From: PALSA-505 sp035308365 | Lineage (GTDB): Bacteria; Actinomycetota; Actinomycetes; Streptosporangiales; Streptosporangiaceae | Direction: 5' to 3' | Length of the DNA: 15,454 bases | Assembly (NCBI GenBank): GCA_035308365.1 | Contig: DATGGU010000150.1 | Coordinates: 1 to 15,454 of the forward strand | Shown: in pieces, positions 8,761 to 15,454 of the stretch | How the letters are laid out: every line of letters starts with the position of its first letter | Numbering within the stretch: position 1 is the stretch's first letter | The notes under the pieces: generated by a model | Seen by the model: the letters and a program-made list of their open reading frames with translations, nothing else | What the model was told of the DNA's origin: nothing | Database searches by the model: none | Made by a program: the position numbers and the translations under genes

Positions 8761-9093
8761 ATGACTATTGCCGACAATACGCCGATCCTGGTGGCGGCCG
8801 AGCTCGAGACGGTGGGCACCAATCTGAACAACCAGGCCGCCACGATCTCCGACGAGCTCAGCCAGCTCGCCAGCTATCTCAACCAGCTTCCGGCCATCTG
8901 GCAGGGTGCTGCCTCCGACTATTACCAGGGCCTGCAAGCGGAGTGGAACATTGCCGCGGAGGGGCTGTTCGGCCCCGACGGGGTGCTCGGCGAAATCGCC
9001 ACCGCGATGAACGTGAGCTGGAACAACTACAGCGATGCCGAGTGGAGCAACTCACAGACCTGGCAGCATGCCGGCGGCCCTTCGGCGCGCTGA
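8761..9093 (+). CDS. WXG100 (ESAT-6-like) secreted protein, second of pair
   Basis: The protein has 110 residues. The ATG at 8761 has AAGGAG at 8749-8754, an ideal ribosome site. The Trp47-Gln-Gly49 turn separates two helices. A short Gly/Pro-containing insert (GLFGPDGVLG, residues 68-77) interrupts the second helix, which is unusual for the family. Tyr90 to Glu94 again gives YxxxE, followed by Trp-rich residues. It is the likely heterodimer partner of the preceding protein. It is spaced and oriented as part of the same operon, and the beta-helix/AAA+ gene starts 49 nt downstream. Confidence 0.87.
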   Translation: MTIADNTPILVAAELETVGTNLNNQAATISDELSQLASYLNQLPAIWQGAASDYYQGLQAEWNIAAEGLFGPDGVLGEIATAMNVSWNNYSDAEWSNSQTWQHAGGPSAR

Positions 9094-9142
9094 CCGGGCG
9101 GGCGCGAGCGGGCCTGTTTCCTGGCGTCTGGTGAGGTGACGG

Positions 9143-11875
9143 ATGAGTAGCGCGTGGGTCAAGGTCGGCGATCGCGGCTGGGGCACCCAGCGGACAATCA
9201 CGGCCGGCATCCGGGCCGTCGCCGATGGCGGTGTGGTATCGGTCGCGCCTGGTGAGTACCGGGAGAGCGTGGTGCTGGACCGGACGGTGACCGTGCTGGC
9301 GGAGAAGGGCCCGGACACGGTGCGGGTCATCGGCTCACGCGGAGCCGCGGTCACGGTGACCGCCGGGGCCGGGACGCTCAGGGAACTCGGCGTCGAGGCC
9401 GGGCCGGACGGCGGTCCGGCCATGCTGATGACCGGGGGCACCGCCGTCCTTGACCGCTGCACGGTGACGGGCGGCCACGTCGAGGTCACTGGGGTGGCGG
9501 CCCCGGAGCTGCGGGACTGCCGGTTCCGTCAGTCCCACACCGGCCTGCTGCTGGCCGGTGACAGCCGGGCCACCGTCCGGGGTGGCACGCTGGCCGACAT
9601 CAGCGGTCCCGGCGTCCTGCTCGACGCCGGCGCCGCACCCGACGTCAGTGGCCTCAGCATTGCCGGGCCCGGCGGCGACGGCATCCACGCTCGCGGTCTG
9701 GCCGGTGGGGTGTTCGAGGACTGCGACATCGCCGCCACGGGCGGCGCGGGCCTGCGGGTGAGCGACGGTGCCAAGCCGTTGCTGCGGCGCTGCCGGATCC
9801 GCGACGGCCAGGCCGACGGCGTCCACGTGTCCGCAGCGGCACCGGCCGAAGACCCTGTCCCGGGTGACGGGGCCAGCGCAGGTGATGGCGTGGACGCGGG
9901 TGCCGATGCCGCCCGGGCCGCCCCCGCCCGGACGACGCTGGAGGCCTGTGAGATCTCCGGCACGGCGCAGGCTGGGGTGGCCACGGTCGCGCACGGCCGG
10001 GTGCTGCTGCGCGGCTGCCGGATCGAGCGGGCCGGGACGGCCGGGATCCTGGCCGGCGATTGCAGCCAGGTGCGGGCGGAGACCACCATGGTCACCGACG
10101 CCGTCAACACCGGGCTCGTGGTCAGGGGCGAGGCCGTGCTGACCGTCCAGGGCGGCGAGATCACCCGGCCCGGGGGCAACGGCGCCTTTGCTGTGGGACA
10201 GGCCCGCCTGGAACTCGATGGCTGCGACCTGACCGACACCGCCTTCGCCGCGGTGCACCTCGGTGAACGGGCCGCCGCCATGCTGCGCGGCGGCCGGATC
10301 CGCGGATCGTCCGAGCATGGCATCCGGGTGACCGGAAGCGCGCTACTGACCGCCGACGGCACGGTGATCGAGCGCTCCCGGATGACCGGGATCGCGGTCG
10401 AGGAGCACGGTGACGCGGCGCTGGCCCGCTGCAAGATCGCTGACTCGCGGACCGGGCTCACCCTGCGGGCCGGTCACCGCGCCCTGGTCGAGGATTGCGA
10501 ACTGACCGGCTTCGGGCGCGCCGGGATTGAGCTGGGGCCAAGGGCCGGCGCCGTGCTGCGGAACACCCGGATCAGCGGCACCGGATCGGCCGGCCTGGTG
10601 GCTGAGGAGGGCAGCCTGCTCATCGCCCGCGGCTGCGAGATCGCCGACACCGGCGGCAGCGGCATCGTGATCAAGGCAGGCGCCACCCCCGAGATACGGG
10701 GAACGGCCATTGCCCGCACCGCCAGCAACGGCGTGTATGTGAGCGACGGAGCGCACCTGCTGCTGGAGGACTGCACGCTGTCCGCCACCGTTTATCCAGC
10801 CCTGTACGTGGGCGCCGGCGCGGACCCGGTGCTGTCCCGCTGCCGGTTCCAGGACACCAGCCAGGACCTGCTGCTGGCCGAGGGGGCCGAGCCTACGTTC
10901 GAGGACTGTGCGGCCGTCCGGGTCACCACGTCCGGGCTGCCCGCTGGAGACGGCCGGGGCGGCGCGGCCGGCGCCCGCCTGGCCGTCCGCGCCGGCGCAC
11001 CAGGCGCCCGCCCGGCTGCCCGGCCGGACGGGTCCCCCGAGCCGGCCGAGGACCTCGGCTCGCTGCTCAGCGAGCTGCACCAGCTGGTCGGCCTGGCCCA
11101 GGTCAAGCGGGATGTGACCACGCTGGTTAGCCTGGCGCAACTGGTCCGCAAGCGCGAGGACCTGGGCCTGCCACCACCTCCGATCAGCCGTCACCTGGTG
11201 TTCGCCGGGAATCCCGGCACCGGCAAGACCACGGTGGCCAGGCTTTACGGCCGATTGCTGCACGCCCTCGGCATGCTCGCCACCGGTCACCTGGTCGAGA
11301 CCGACCGCAGCGACCTGGTCGGCGAGTACGTCGGGCACACCGGCCCCAAGACACAGGCCGTATTCCGCCGGGCGCTGGGCGGGGTACTGTTCATCGACGA
11401 GGCCTATGCGCTCGCGCCCCGCGGCCAGGGCGGCGACTTCGGCCAGGAAGCCATCGCCACACTGGTCAAACTGATGGAAGACCACCGGGATGAGGTCGTG
11501 GTCATCGCGGCCGGCTATCCCGCGGACATGCATCACTTCACGTTGGCGAACCCGGGCCTGGCGTCCCGCTTCAGCCGGACCCTCACCTTCGATGACTACT
11601 CCACCGAGGACCTGATCGGCATCATCGCGCATCAGGCCGCGGGTCACAGCTACGAACTCGCGGAGCCGACCATCGCGGCTGTGGCCGGCTTCCTGGACCA
11701 CCTGCCGCGCGACGAGAAGTTCGGCAACGGCCGGACCGCCCGGCAGCTGTTCCAGCGGATGACCGAGCGGCACGCCCAGCGTGTCGTCGGCCTGGAGAAC
11801 CCCACCAAGGCGGCGCTCTCGACGCTACTGCCCGCAGACCTGCCCGAGGACCACGAGTCGGCGTCCTGGTCGTAA
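9143..11875 (+). CDS. Right-handed beta-helix protein fused to CbxX/EccA-type AAA+ ATPase
   Basis: The ATG at 9143 follows GAGGTG (9133-9138) and gives 910 residues. Residues about 10-600 are short beta-rich rungs with recurring Gly-Val/Ile and Cys-containing turns (examples: DGIHARG, SGIVIKAG, NGVYVSDGA). This is the pattern of NosD/pectate-lyase-like parallel beta-helices. An Ala/Asp/Gly-rich loop interrupts the helix at about 231-265. After an Ala/Pro/Arg-rich linker, residues about 634-900 form a CbxX/CfqX-class AAA+ domain. It shows Walker A GNPGTGKT (689-696), Walker B LFIDEAY (Asp752-Glu753), the NPGLASRF region supplying the arginine finger, and a sensor-2-like FGNGRTARQLF. EccA proteins share this AAA+ domain but carry TPRs at the N-terminus. 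Here the beta-helix takes that place, so it may recognise substrates differently (inference). It has no signal peptide and is probably cytosolic. Confidence 0.88.
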   Translation: MSSAWVKVGDRGWGTQRTITAGIRAVADGGVVSVAPGEYRESVVLDRTVTVLAEKGPDTVRVIGSRGAAVTVTAGAGTLRELGVEAGPDGGPAMLMTGGTAVLDRCTVTGGHVEVTGVAAPELRDCRFRQSHTGLLLAGDSRATVRGGTLADISGPGVLLDAGAAPDVSGLSIAGPGGDGIHARGLAGGVFEDCDIAATGGAGLRVSDGAKPLLRRCRIRDGQADGVHVSAAAPAEDPVPGDGASAGDGVDAGADAARAAPARTTLEACEISGTAQAGVATVAHGRVLLRGCRIERAGTAGILAGDCSQVRAETTMVTDAVNTGLVVRGEAVLTVQGGEITRPGGNGAFAVGQARLELDGCDLTDTAFAAVHLGERAAAMLRGGRIRGSSEHGIRVTGSALLTADGTVIERSRMTGIAVEEHGDAALARCKIADSRTGLTLRAGHRALVEDCELTGFGRAGIELGPRAGAVLRNTRISGTGSAGLVAEEGSLLIARGCEIADTGGSGIVIKAGATPEIRGTAIARTASNGVYVSDGAHLLLEDCTLSATVYPALYVGAGADPVLSRCRFQDTSQDLLLAEGAEPTFEDCAAVRVTTSGLPAGDGRGGAAGARLAVRAGAPGARPAARPDGSPEPAEDLGSLLSELHQLVGLAQVKRDVTTLVSLAQLVRKREDLGLPPPPISRHLVFAGNPGTGKTTVARLYGRLLHALGMLATGHLVETDRSDLVGEYVGHTGPKTQAVFRRALGGVLFIDEAYALAPRGQGGDFGQEAIATLVKLMEDHRDEVVVIAAGYPADMHHFTLANPGLASRFSRTLTFDDYSTEDLIGIIAHQAAGHSYELAEPTIAAVAGFLDHLPRDEKFGNGRTARQLFQRMTERHAQRVVGLENPTKAALSTLLPADLPEDHESASWS

Positions 11876-11935
11876 CCGGTGTCATCCAAGAAGACCTGGC
11901 CGCCGCTCTGTACTACGTGGGTATCAGAGCCGCGC

Positions 11936-11954
11936 GCAGATCACCCCGATCTGC
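11936..11954. terminator. Possible operon-end stem-loop
   Basis: GCAGATC (11936-11942) and GATCTGC (11948-11954) form a perfect 7-bp stem around ACCCC, 60 nt after the stop of the beta-helix/AAA+ gene. A second small hairpin (CCCAG/CTGGG) follows at 11963-11974. There is no T-tract. It could end the secretion operon before menB. Confidence 0.3.
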
Positions 11955-12157
11955 TGCATGGCCCCAGGCCCTGGGTAGTGAGCCTGGCGGGGAGACCGGC
12001 GGGGACGGACAGCTTGCCGAGCATGGTCTTGATGGTCAGCTCCCACACCGTGGCTGCGGAACGTGCACGCCTTGCGCGGACGCGATTGCCTGCCGTGCCT
12101 GCGGGCCCAGGCGCGGGTGCTTCCACGCCTGCACTGAAATGTGGCCAGAATTGGGGC

Positions 12158-13057
12158 ATGGTTTCTGAGATTTTCGATCCCGGGCAGTGGCGTGAGGTGG
12201 CGGAGTTCTCCTTCACCGACATCACCTACCACCGTGCCGTGGGCTCTGGCACCGTCCGTATCGCCTTCAACCGGCCCGAGGTCCGCAACGCCTTCCGCCC
12301 GCACACCGTCGATGAGCTGTACCGGGCGCTGGATCACGCGCGGATGAGCAGCGACGTGGGCTGCGTGCTGCTCACCGGCAACGGCCCGTCCCCCCGGGAT
12401 GGCGGCTGGGCCTTCTGCTCCGGCGGGGACCAGCGTATCCGGGGCCGGGACGGCTACCGCTACGACTCCGGCGAGGCCGCCGGGAGCACCGGCCCGGCCC
12501 GGCCGGGGCGGCTGCACATCATGGAGGTGCACCGGCTGATCCGGTTCATGCCCAAGGTCGTCATCTGCGTCGTGCCCGGCTGGGCCGCCGGCGGCGGGCA
12601 CAGCCTGCACGTGGTCTGTGACCTGACCCTGGCCAGCCGCGAGCATGCCCGGTTCAAGCAGACCGACGCCGACGTGGGCAGCTTCGACGGCGGGTTCGGC
12701 TCGGCCTACCTGGCCCGGCAGGTAGGCCAGAAGTTCGCCCGGGAGATCTTCTTCCTCGGCCAGACCTACGACGCGCAGGCCGCGCACCGGATGGGCATGG
12801 TCAACGCGGTCGTGCCACACGCCCGGCTGGAACCCACCGCGCTGGAATGGGCCGCCACGATCAACGCCAAGAGCCCCACCTCCCAGCGCATGCTGAAGTT
12901 CGCCTTCAACCTCAGCGACGACGGCCTGGTCGGCCAGCAGGTGTTCGCGGCCGAAGCCACCCGGCTGGCCTACATGACCGACGAGGCCGCCGAAGGCCGG
13001 GACGCGTTCCTGCAAAAACGCGACCCAGACTGGGCACCCTACCCCTGGTACTACTGA
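12158..13057 (+). CDS. menB: 1,4-dihydroxy-2-naphthoyl-CoA synthase MenB
   Basis: MenB closes the naphthoquinone ring, converting o-succinylbenzoyl-CoA to 1,4-dihydroxy-2-naphthoyl-CoA in menaquinone synthesis. The 299 residues match the crotonase fold and closely resemble mycobacterial MenB throughout. Landmarks are TDITYHR, FNRPEVRNAFRPHTVDELYR, the SGGDQRIRGR loop, WAAGGGHSLHVVCDLTLAS (oxyanion hole) and QTDADVGSFDGG. Asp170 in QTD corresponds to the Asp that replaces the bicarbonate-binding Gly of the E. coli type, so this is the bicarbonate-independent class. The C-terminus ends PDWAPYPWYY, as is typical. The ATG at 12158 gives the expected length. Its Shine-Dalgarno (GGGG, 12153-12156) is close and weak. 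The gene sits alone, 282 bp after the secretion operon. Confidence 0.96.
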   Translation: MVSEIFDPGQWREVAEFSFTDITYHRAVGSGTVRIAFNRPEVRNAFRPHTVDELYRALDHARMSSDVGCVLLTGNGPSPRDGGWAFCSGGDQRIRGRDGYRYDSGEAAGSTGPARPGRLHIMEVHRLIRFMPKVVICVVPGWAAGGGHSLHVVCDLTLASREHARFKQTDADVGSFDGGFGSAYLARQVGQKFAREIFFLGQTYDAQAAHRMGMVNAVVPHARLEPTALEWAATINAKSPTSQRMLKFAFNLSDDGLVGQQVFAAEATRLAYMTDEAAEGRDAFLQKRDPDWAPYPWYY

Positions 13058-13069
13058 CGGCCTGCCGGT

Positions 13070-13108
13070 CCCATCGCGACATGCCAGAGCGGCCCATCGC
13101 GGCATGGC
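13070..13108. repeat. Two-copy imperfect direct repeat (23-bp period) after menB
   Basis: CCCATCGCGACATGCC (13070-13085) recurs as CCCATCGCGGCATGGC (13093-13108), with 14 of 16 bases matching. It lies just downstream of the menB stop in non-coding DNA. No function is evident. Confidence 0.4.
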
Positions 13109-13239
13109 TATCCGGGCCAGCGTGAGATTCCGGCCCGGCCCCAAGCGGGTGTCACCGGCGCACGCGGCCACGCCCTGGTGAGCCTGGGCCGGCCAGCCGG
13201 GTCACGATCGGCGGCGTGGTCGTGATGGCAGGCCCACGT

Positions 13240-13271
13240 GCGCGGGAGGAGCCACCCGGCTCCTCCCGCGC
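13240..13271. terminator. Strong bidirectional stem-loop terminator between convergent genes
   Basis: GCGCGGGAGGAGCC (13240-13253) and GGCTCCTCCCGCGC (13258-13271) are perfect complements around ACCC, giving a 14-bp GC-rich stem. It lies between menB (plus) and the secreted protein gene (minus), 20 bp from the latter's stop. As is frequent in actinomycetes it lacks a T-run, but its position supports a shared factor-independent terminator. Confidence 0.75.
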
Positions 13272-13291
13272 GCCCAGCCGCGTGGCTCAGC

Positions 13292-14542
13292 TCAGTTCAC
13301 GCTGGCTTGAGCGTAGGCCACGTTCACCGTGGTGCCCGGCTTGAGATGTTCGGGGTTGCCGGCCACTGTCACCACAAGCTGGACCATGATGACAGTGATC
13401 TTGTGCTTCGTCTTTATCCGGCGGTGCAGCCACAGCGTGCCCAGCCCGGCCAGGGTGACCTTGGTGTTCGGCGCCACGTGTGAGCCGATTCCCGGATGCC
13501 CGGCCACCGTAAGATTGACGAACGTTGAGGTGTCACCGAAGGCCGGCGGGGTGCCCGTGGCTGACACAGCCGCCTTGATGGCGGTGGCCTTGACGGTGCC
13601 GTTGAGCAGGTTCAGGCCCTGCACGGTGGAAGCGGCCTTGGCGGATGCGGCCGTGGCCGTGGCTATGCCCTGCACCGTGTCGCTCACCGTCCCGCTGATC
13701 AGAATGCCGGGGATGGACACTCCCGCGCCCTGATTGGTCCTGGTCTTGCCGTTCGTGCCCAGGCAGGACAGCGACTCAGGGAACTGCTTGCCGGCGATGA
13801 GCATCTTGCCCAGGCCGGCCCGCGCACCGTACGCGAGCCCGTCCAGCAGGCCGCTGACCGGGCCGCCCAGGCTGCTGTGAGCGAACGACACGACGATCTG
13901 GGTGCCGACCTTGGCGGTCGGGTTGGGCTTGGTCACGACCACGTGAATGGCGATGACGGCCAGGCTCGCGCGGGTCTTGGTGACCTGCGCGACCTGCTGG
14001 TTCAAGATCACATAGCCGACACCCGGCAAGTTGATCTTGGTATTCGGCGCGGGGGTGACGTTGATCGGTTTGCCCGCGACGACCAAGCCGGCGAACGTGG
14101 TGCCCGCCGCGCTCGTGCTGAACGAGCCCGGCGCGTGCTCGATCGTGGTGCTCACCGCCCGGACGGCCGCCGCCTTTACCAGGCCACCCAGCGCGCTGGC
14201 CTGCTGGGTGGCCGCCTTGCTGGCCGAGGCGGGTCCGTCCGCGGTGGCCTGCGAGGCCGCGCTGGTTGTGACCGTGCCGGTGCTCAGCAGCGGGGGGACA
14301 TTGACCGAGGCGATGCTGTTAGTGTCCGTGACGCCAGTCCGGGATACGCAGCCCAGCGTGGACAGCGCGGAACGGCCCGAGCGCACGGCCGGGCCCACAG
14401 TGACCAAGGTGCCATAGGCGGAGCCTTGAAAGCCGATCTCGGTGGCCGCGGCCTGGGCCATGGCTGGCGCCACGGCGGTCAGCATGGACGCCGTTAAGCC
14501 GACGCCGGCCACCAATGTGAGCAGGTACGTCTTCCGCAGCAT
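13292..14542 (-). CDS. Secreted protein of choice-of-anchor P type with internal duplication
   Basis: The protein has 416 residues. The ATG at 14542 has a perfect AGGAGGG (14557-14551) 8 nt upstream. An N-terminal signal peptide (Arg3-Lys4, hydrophobic core to about 25, then APAMAQA) predicts Sec export with cleavage near residue 29-31. The mature part is Ala/Thr/Val/Ser-rich and duplicated. Copy 1 (about 41-222) and copy 2 (about 236-410) share a YG start, a single Cys (65 and 260), VAG (155-157, 346-348) and APNTK (165-169, 356-360). This layout fits proteins that NCBI names choice-of-anchor P. The biochemical role is unknown, and I see no LPXTG or C-terminal membrane anchor. It is convergent with menB. 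Confidence 0.8.
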   Translation of the reverse strand: MLRKTYLLTLVAGVGLTASMLTAVAPAMAQAAATEIGFQGSAYGTLVTVGPAVRSGRSALSTLGCVSRTGVTDTNSIASVNVPPLLSTGTVTTSAASQATADGPASASKAATQQASALGGLVKAAAVRAVSTTIEHAPGSFSTSAAGTTFAGLVVAGKPINVTPAPNTKINLPGVGYVILNQQVAQVTKTRASLAVIAIHVVVTKPNPTAKVGTQIVVSFAHSSLGGPVSGLLDGLAYGARAGLGKMLIAGKQFPESLSCLGTNGKTRTNQGAGVSIPGILISGTVSDTVQGIATATAASAKAASTVQGLNLLNGTVKATAIKAAVSATGTPPAFGDTSTFVNLTVAGHPGIGSHVAPNTKVTLAGLGTLWLHRRIKTKHKITVIMVQLVVTVAGNPEHLKPGTTVNVAYAQASVN

Positions 14543-15012
14543 GGAATCTGCCCTCCTGTGCCGAGGTGGAGGAGCAGCAGTCGCGGCCCCCCCGCCACTA
14601 ACATTGCGACCGCCCGGCTACCCCGATTTCGGCGGGCTACCCGCGAGTACGACGACGAGACCGCGGTTTGCCCGAAGCCGAGACGGCGCGGCTCTGGGAT
14701 GGCGGGCCGGCCCAGCAACAGCGGCGCCAGTTGCTCCCTCCTCACCGGTCAAGCGCGACGATTCCGCAGATCATCTACACGCAGCCACTACCGGGAATCG
14801 CGGTATGCGGCATCCTCTGGCGAGTGGGCATGTGCCATCCGCGTGGTGGCACTCCGGCGCGAATCGCGCTGGGACGGCGGTCAGCCGTGGGCCAGGAATG
14901 CGGCGAGCCCTCCGTCCTGGCGATGAAGGCACCGGGAACCGTCATCAAGATTTCGTCCGCGTGGGTCATGCACACCCACGCCGAGTGGCCCGCCGGATCC
15001 GCACGCTTGATC

Positions 15013-15171
15013 TCAGCCCGCTGCGAGCATGACTTCCCGGTTCGGCTGATCTCGCAGTGAGCTGTCGTGCCGCCCCGGCGCCTGCGCCAGGGCCGCTGCC
15101 TCTTTCAGGAGGGAGAACCAGTCCTGCCCGTCTTCTTCCTGGCCGGGCGGCTGAGAATCTGAACGGTTCAC
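15013..15171 (-). CDS. Possible small hypothetical protein (52 codons)
   Basis: The GTG at 15171 follows GGGAG at an 8-nt spacing. The 52-residue product begins with a Gln/Glu/Asp-rich stretch (PPGQEEDGQDW) and then an amphipathic helix (FSLLKEAAALAQAPG). Codon third positions are GC-rich, and better than the frame's upstream extension. I recognise no family. It lies between the tRNA-Glu and the secreted protein gene, with the same orientation as both. It may be a chance ORF or a gene remnant. Confidence 0.25.
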   Translation of the reverse strand: MNRSDSQPPGQEEDGQDWFSLLKEAAALAQAPGRHDSSLRDQPNREVMLAAG

Positions 15172-15272
15172 ACGAGCGGCGCTCCCGCTCGGCCACCCGC
15201 CGACCGCGGTCACTCGATGCCATCCGTCACCGCCCAGGGACGGCCAAACCCACGGACGAATGATCAAGGCAC

Positions 15273-15292
15273 GGTCACCATGAGTGGCGACC
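15273..15292 (-). terminator. Stem-loop downstream of tRNA-Glu
   Basis: On the minus strand GGTCGCCA and TGGTGACC form an 8-bp stem (one G-U) around CTCA, 26 nt after the tRNA 3' end. The partly T-rich sequence that follows (TTGATCATT) makes a tRNA terminator plausible. Confidence 0.4.
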
Positions 15293-15318
15293 GGGCCTCT
15301 GACCTGCGTTAACACTCG

Positions 15319-15391
15319 TAGCCCCGAGCGGATTTGAACCGCCGTCGCCGCCTTGAGAGGGCGGTGTCCTAGGCCGCTAGACGACGGGGCC
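15319..15391 (-). tRNA. tRNA-Glu (anticodon CTC)
   Basis: A 73-nt cloverleaf reads on the minus strand from 15391. The acceptor stem GGCCCCG pairs with CGGGGCT (one G-U). The D-arm is GTCTAGCGGCCTAGGAC, the anticodon stem CCGCC/GGCGG encloses CTCTCAA with anticodon CTC, and the T-loop is TTCAAAT. CCA is not encoded. The sequence closely follows bacterial tRNA-Glu. It decodes GAG, the dominant Glu codon in GC-rich genomes. Confidence 0.95.
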
Positions 15392-15396
15392 GTGCT

Positions 15397-15448
15397 GCTG
15401 ACCGAGGTCAGCGGGTGGAACTCCGCGAACTGCCGGTGGCACCGGCAG
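15397..15448. other. Two stem-loops just upstream of tRNA-Glu
   Basis: GCTGAC/GTCAGC (15397-15402 and 15407-15412) and CTGCCGGT/ACCGGCAG (15430-15437 and 15441-15448) are both perfect stems, lying 5' of the tRNA on its strand. They may mark a precursor-processing region or the end of an upstream transcript. The second could terminate a gene outside the window. No clear tRNA promoter is seen in the remaining bases. Confidence 0.35.
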
Positions 15449-15454
15449 CCGCAG

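Larger units (their letters stand above)
14543..15318. other. Largely unassigned intergenic stretch
   Basis: The left end holds the ribosome site and presumed promoter of the secreted protein gene. The minus strand carries one weak short ORF (15013-15171) and a stem-loop after the tRNA. Open frames through 14558-15060 on both strands show no recognisable motifs, no ribosome sites and no codon bias beyond the GC background, so I do not call them genes. No repeats or insertion-sequence ends are visible. Confidence 0.5.

Noticed and set aside
11879..12157. Possible transposase remnant or longer MenB N-terminus in the spacer
   Set aside because: The translated fragments on both strands match no family I can name, no terminal inverted repeats are present, and MenB already has its normal length from 12158.
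11924..13171. 415-codon minus-strand open frame across menB
   Set aside because: menB on the plus strand is conserved end to end. The antisense frame has no recognisable domain.
14558..15060. Overlapping plus-strand frames of 122 to 196 codons
   Set aside because: They have no ribosome site, no motif and no codon bias beyond background, and several mutually overlapping frames are equally open.
1..15454. CRISPR array, insertion sequence or phage genes
   Set aside because: I saw no regularly spaced repeats, transposase motifs, integrase or phage structural genes.

Overview
The window is about 15.4 kb of very GC-rich DNA (about 70% GC by eye). GTG starts, a type VII (ESX) secretion locus, an Asp-type MenB and the Shine-Dalgarno-only gene starts all point to a chromosomal segment of a non-mycobacterial actinomycete. 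I cannot fix the genus.

Layout: (1) Positions 1-2474, minus strand: the N-terminal and central parts of a large LuxR-family ATPase regulator. It has a P-loop, a Walker B motif and a long TPR-like region, and it runs off the left edge before its expected C-terminal HTH. (2) Positions 2475-2756: a divergent control region. It holds a perfect 10-bp stem-loop, a candidate leaderless promoter for the regulator, and a 33-codon leader ORF whose TGA overlaps the GTG start of the next gene. (3) Positions 2757-11875, plus strand: a compact five-gene type VII secretion operon. The order is eccC (one chain, three FtsK/SpoIIIE ATPase modules), eccD (ubiquitin-like domain plus 11 membrane helices), two WXG100 proteins, and a 910-residue protein that fuses a right-handed beta-helix to a CbxX/EccA-type AAA+ ATPase. 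eccB, eccE and a mycosin protease are absent from the window. (4) Positions 12158-13057, plus: menB, 1,4-dihydroxy-2-naphthoyl-CoA synthase of menaquinone biosynthesis. (5) Positions 13240-13271: a perfect 14-bp hairpin, the shared terminator between convergent genes. (6) Positions 13292-14542, minus: a secreted two-repeat protein of the choice-of-anchor P type. (7) Positions 14543-15318: mostly unassigned, with one weak 52-codon ORF. (8) Positions 15319-15391, minus: tRNA-Glu(CTC), flanked by stem-loops.

How the parts may work together (inference): EccC and EccD are the motor and membrane channel components, and the WXG100 pair is the likely substrate. The beta-helix/AAA+ protein sits where EccA would be and is probably a cytosolic chaperone or unfoldase for substrates. 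The divergent LuxR-type ATPase is the obvious candidate regulator. The most unusual items are the beta-helix::AAA+ fusion, the coupled leader ORF before eccC, and the YxxxE export motif on both WXG100 proteins.
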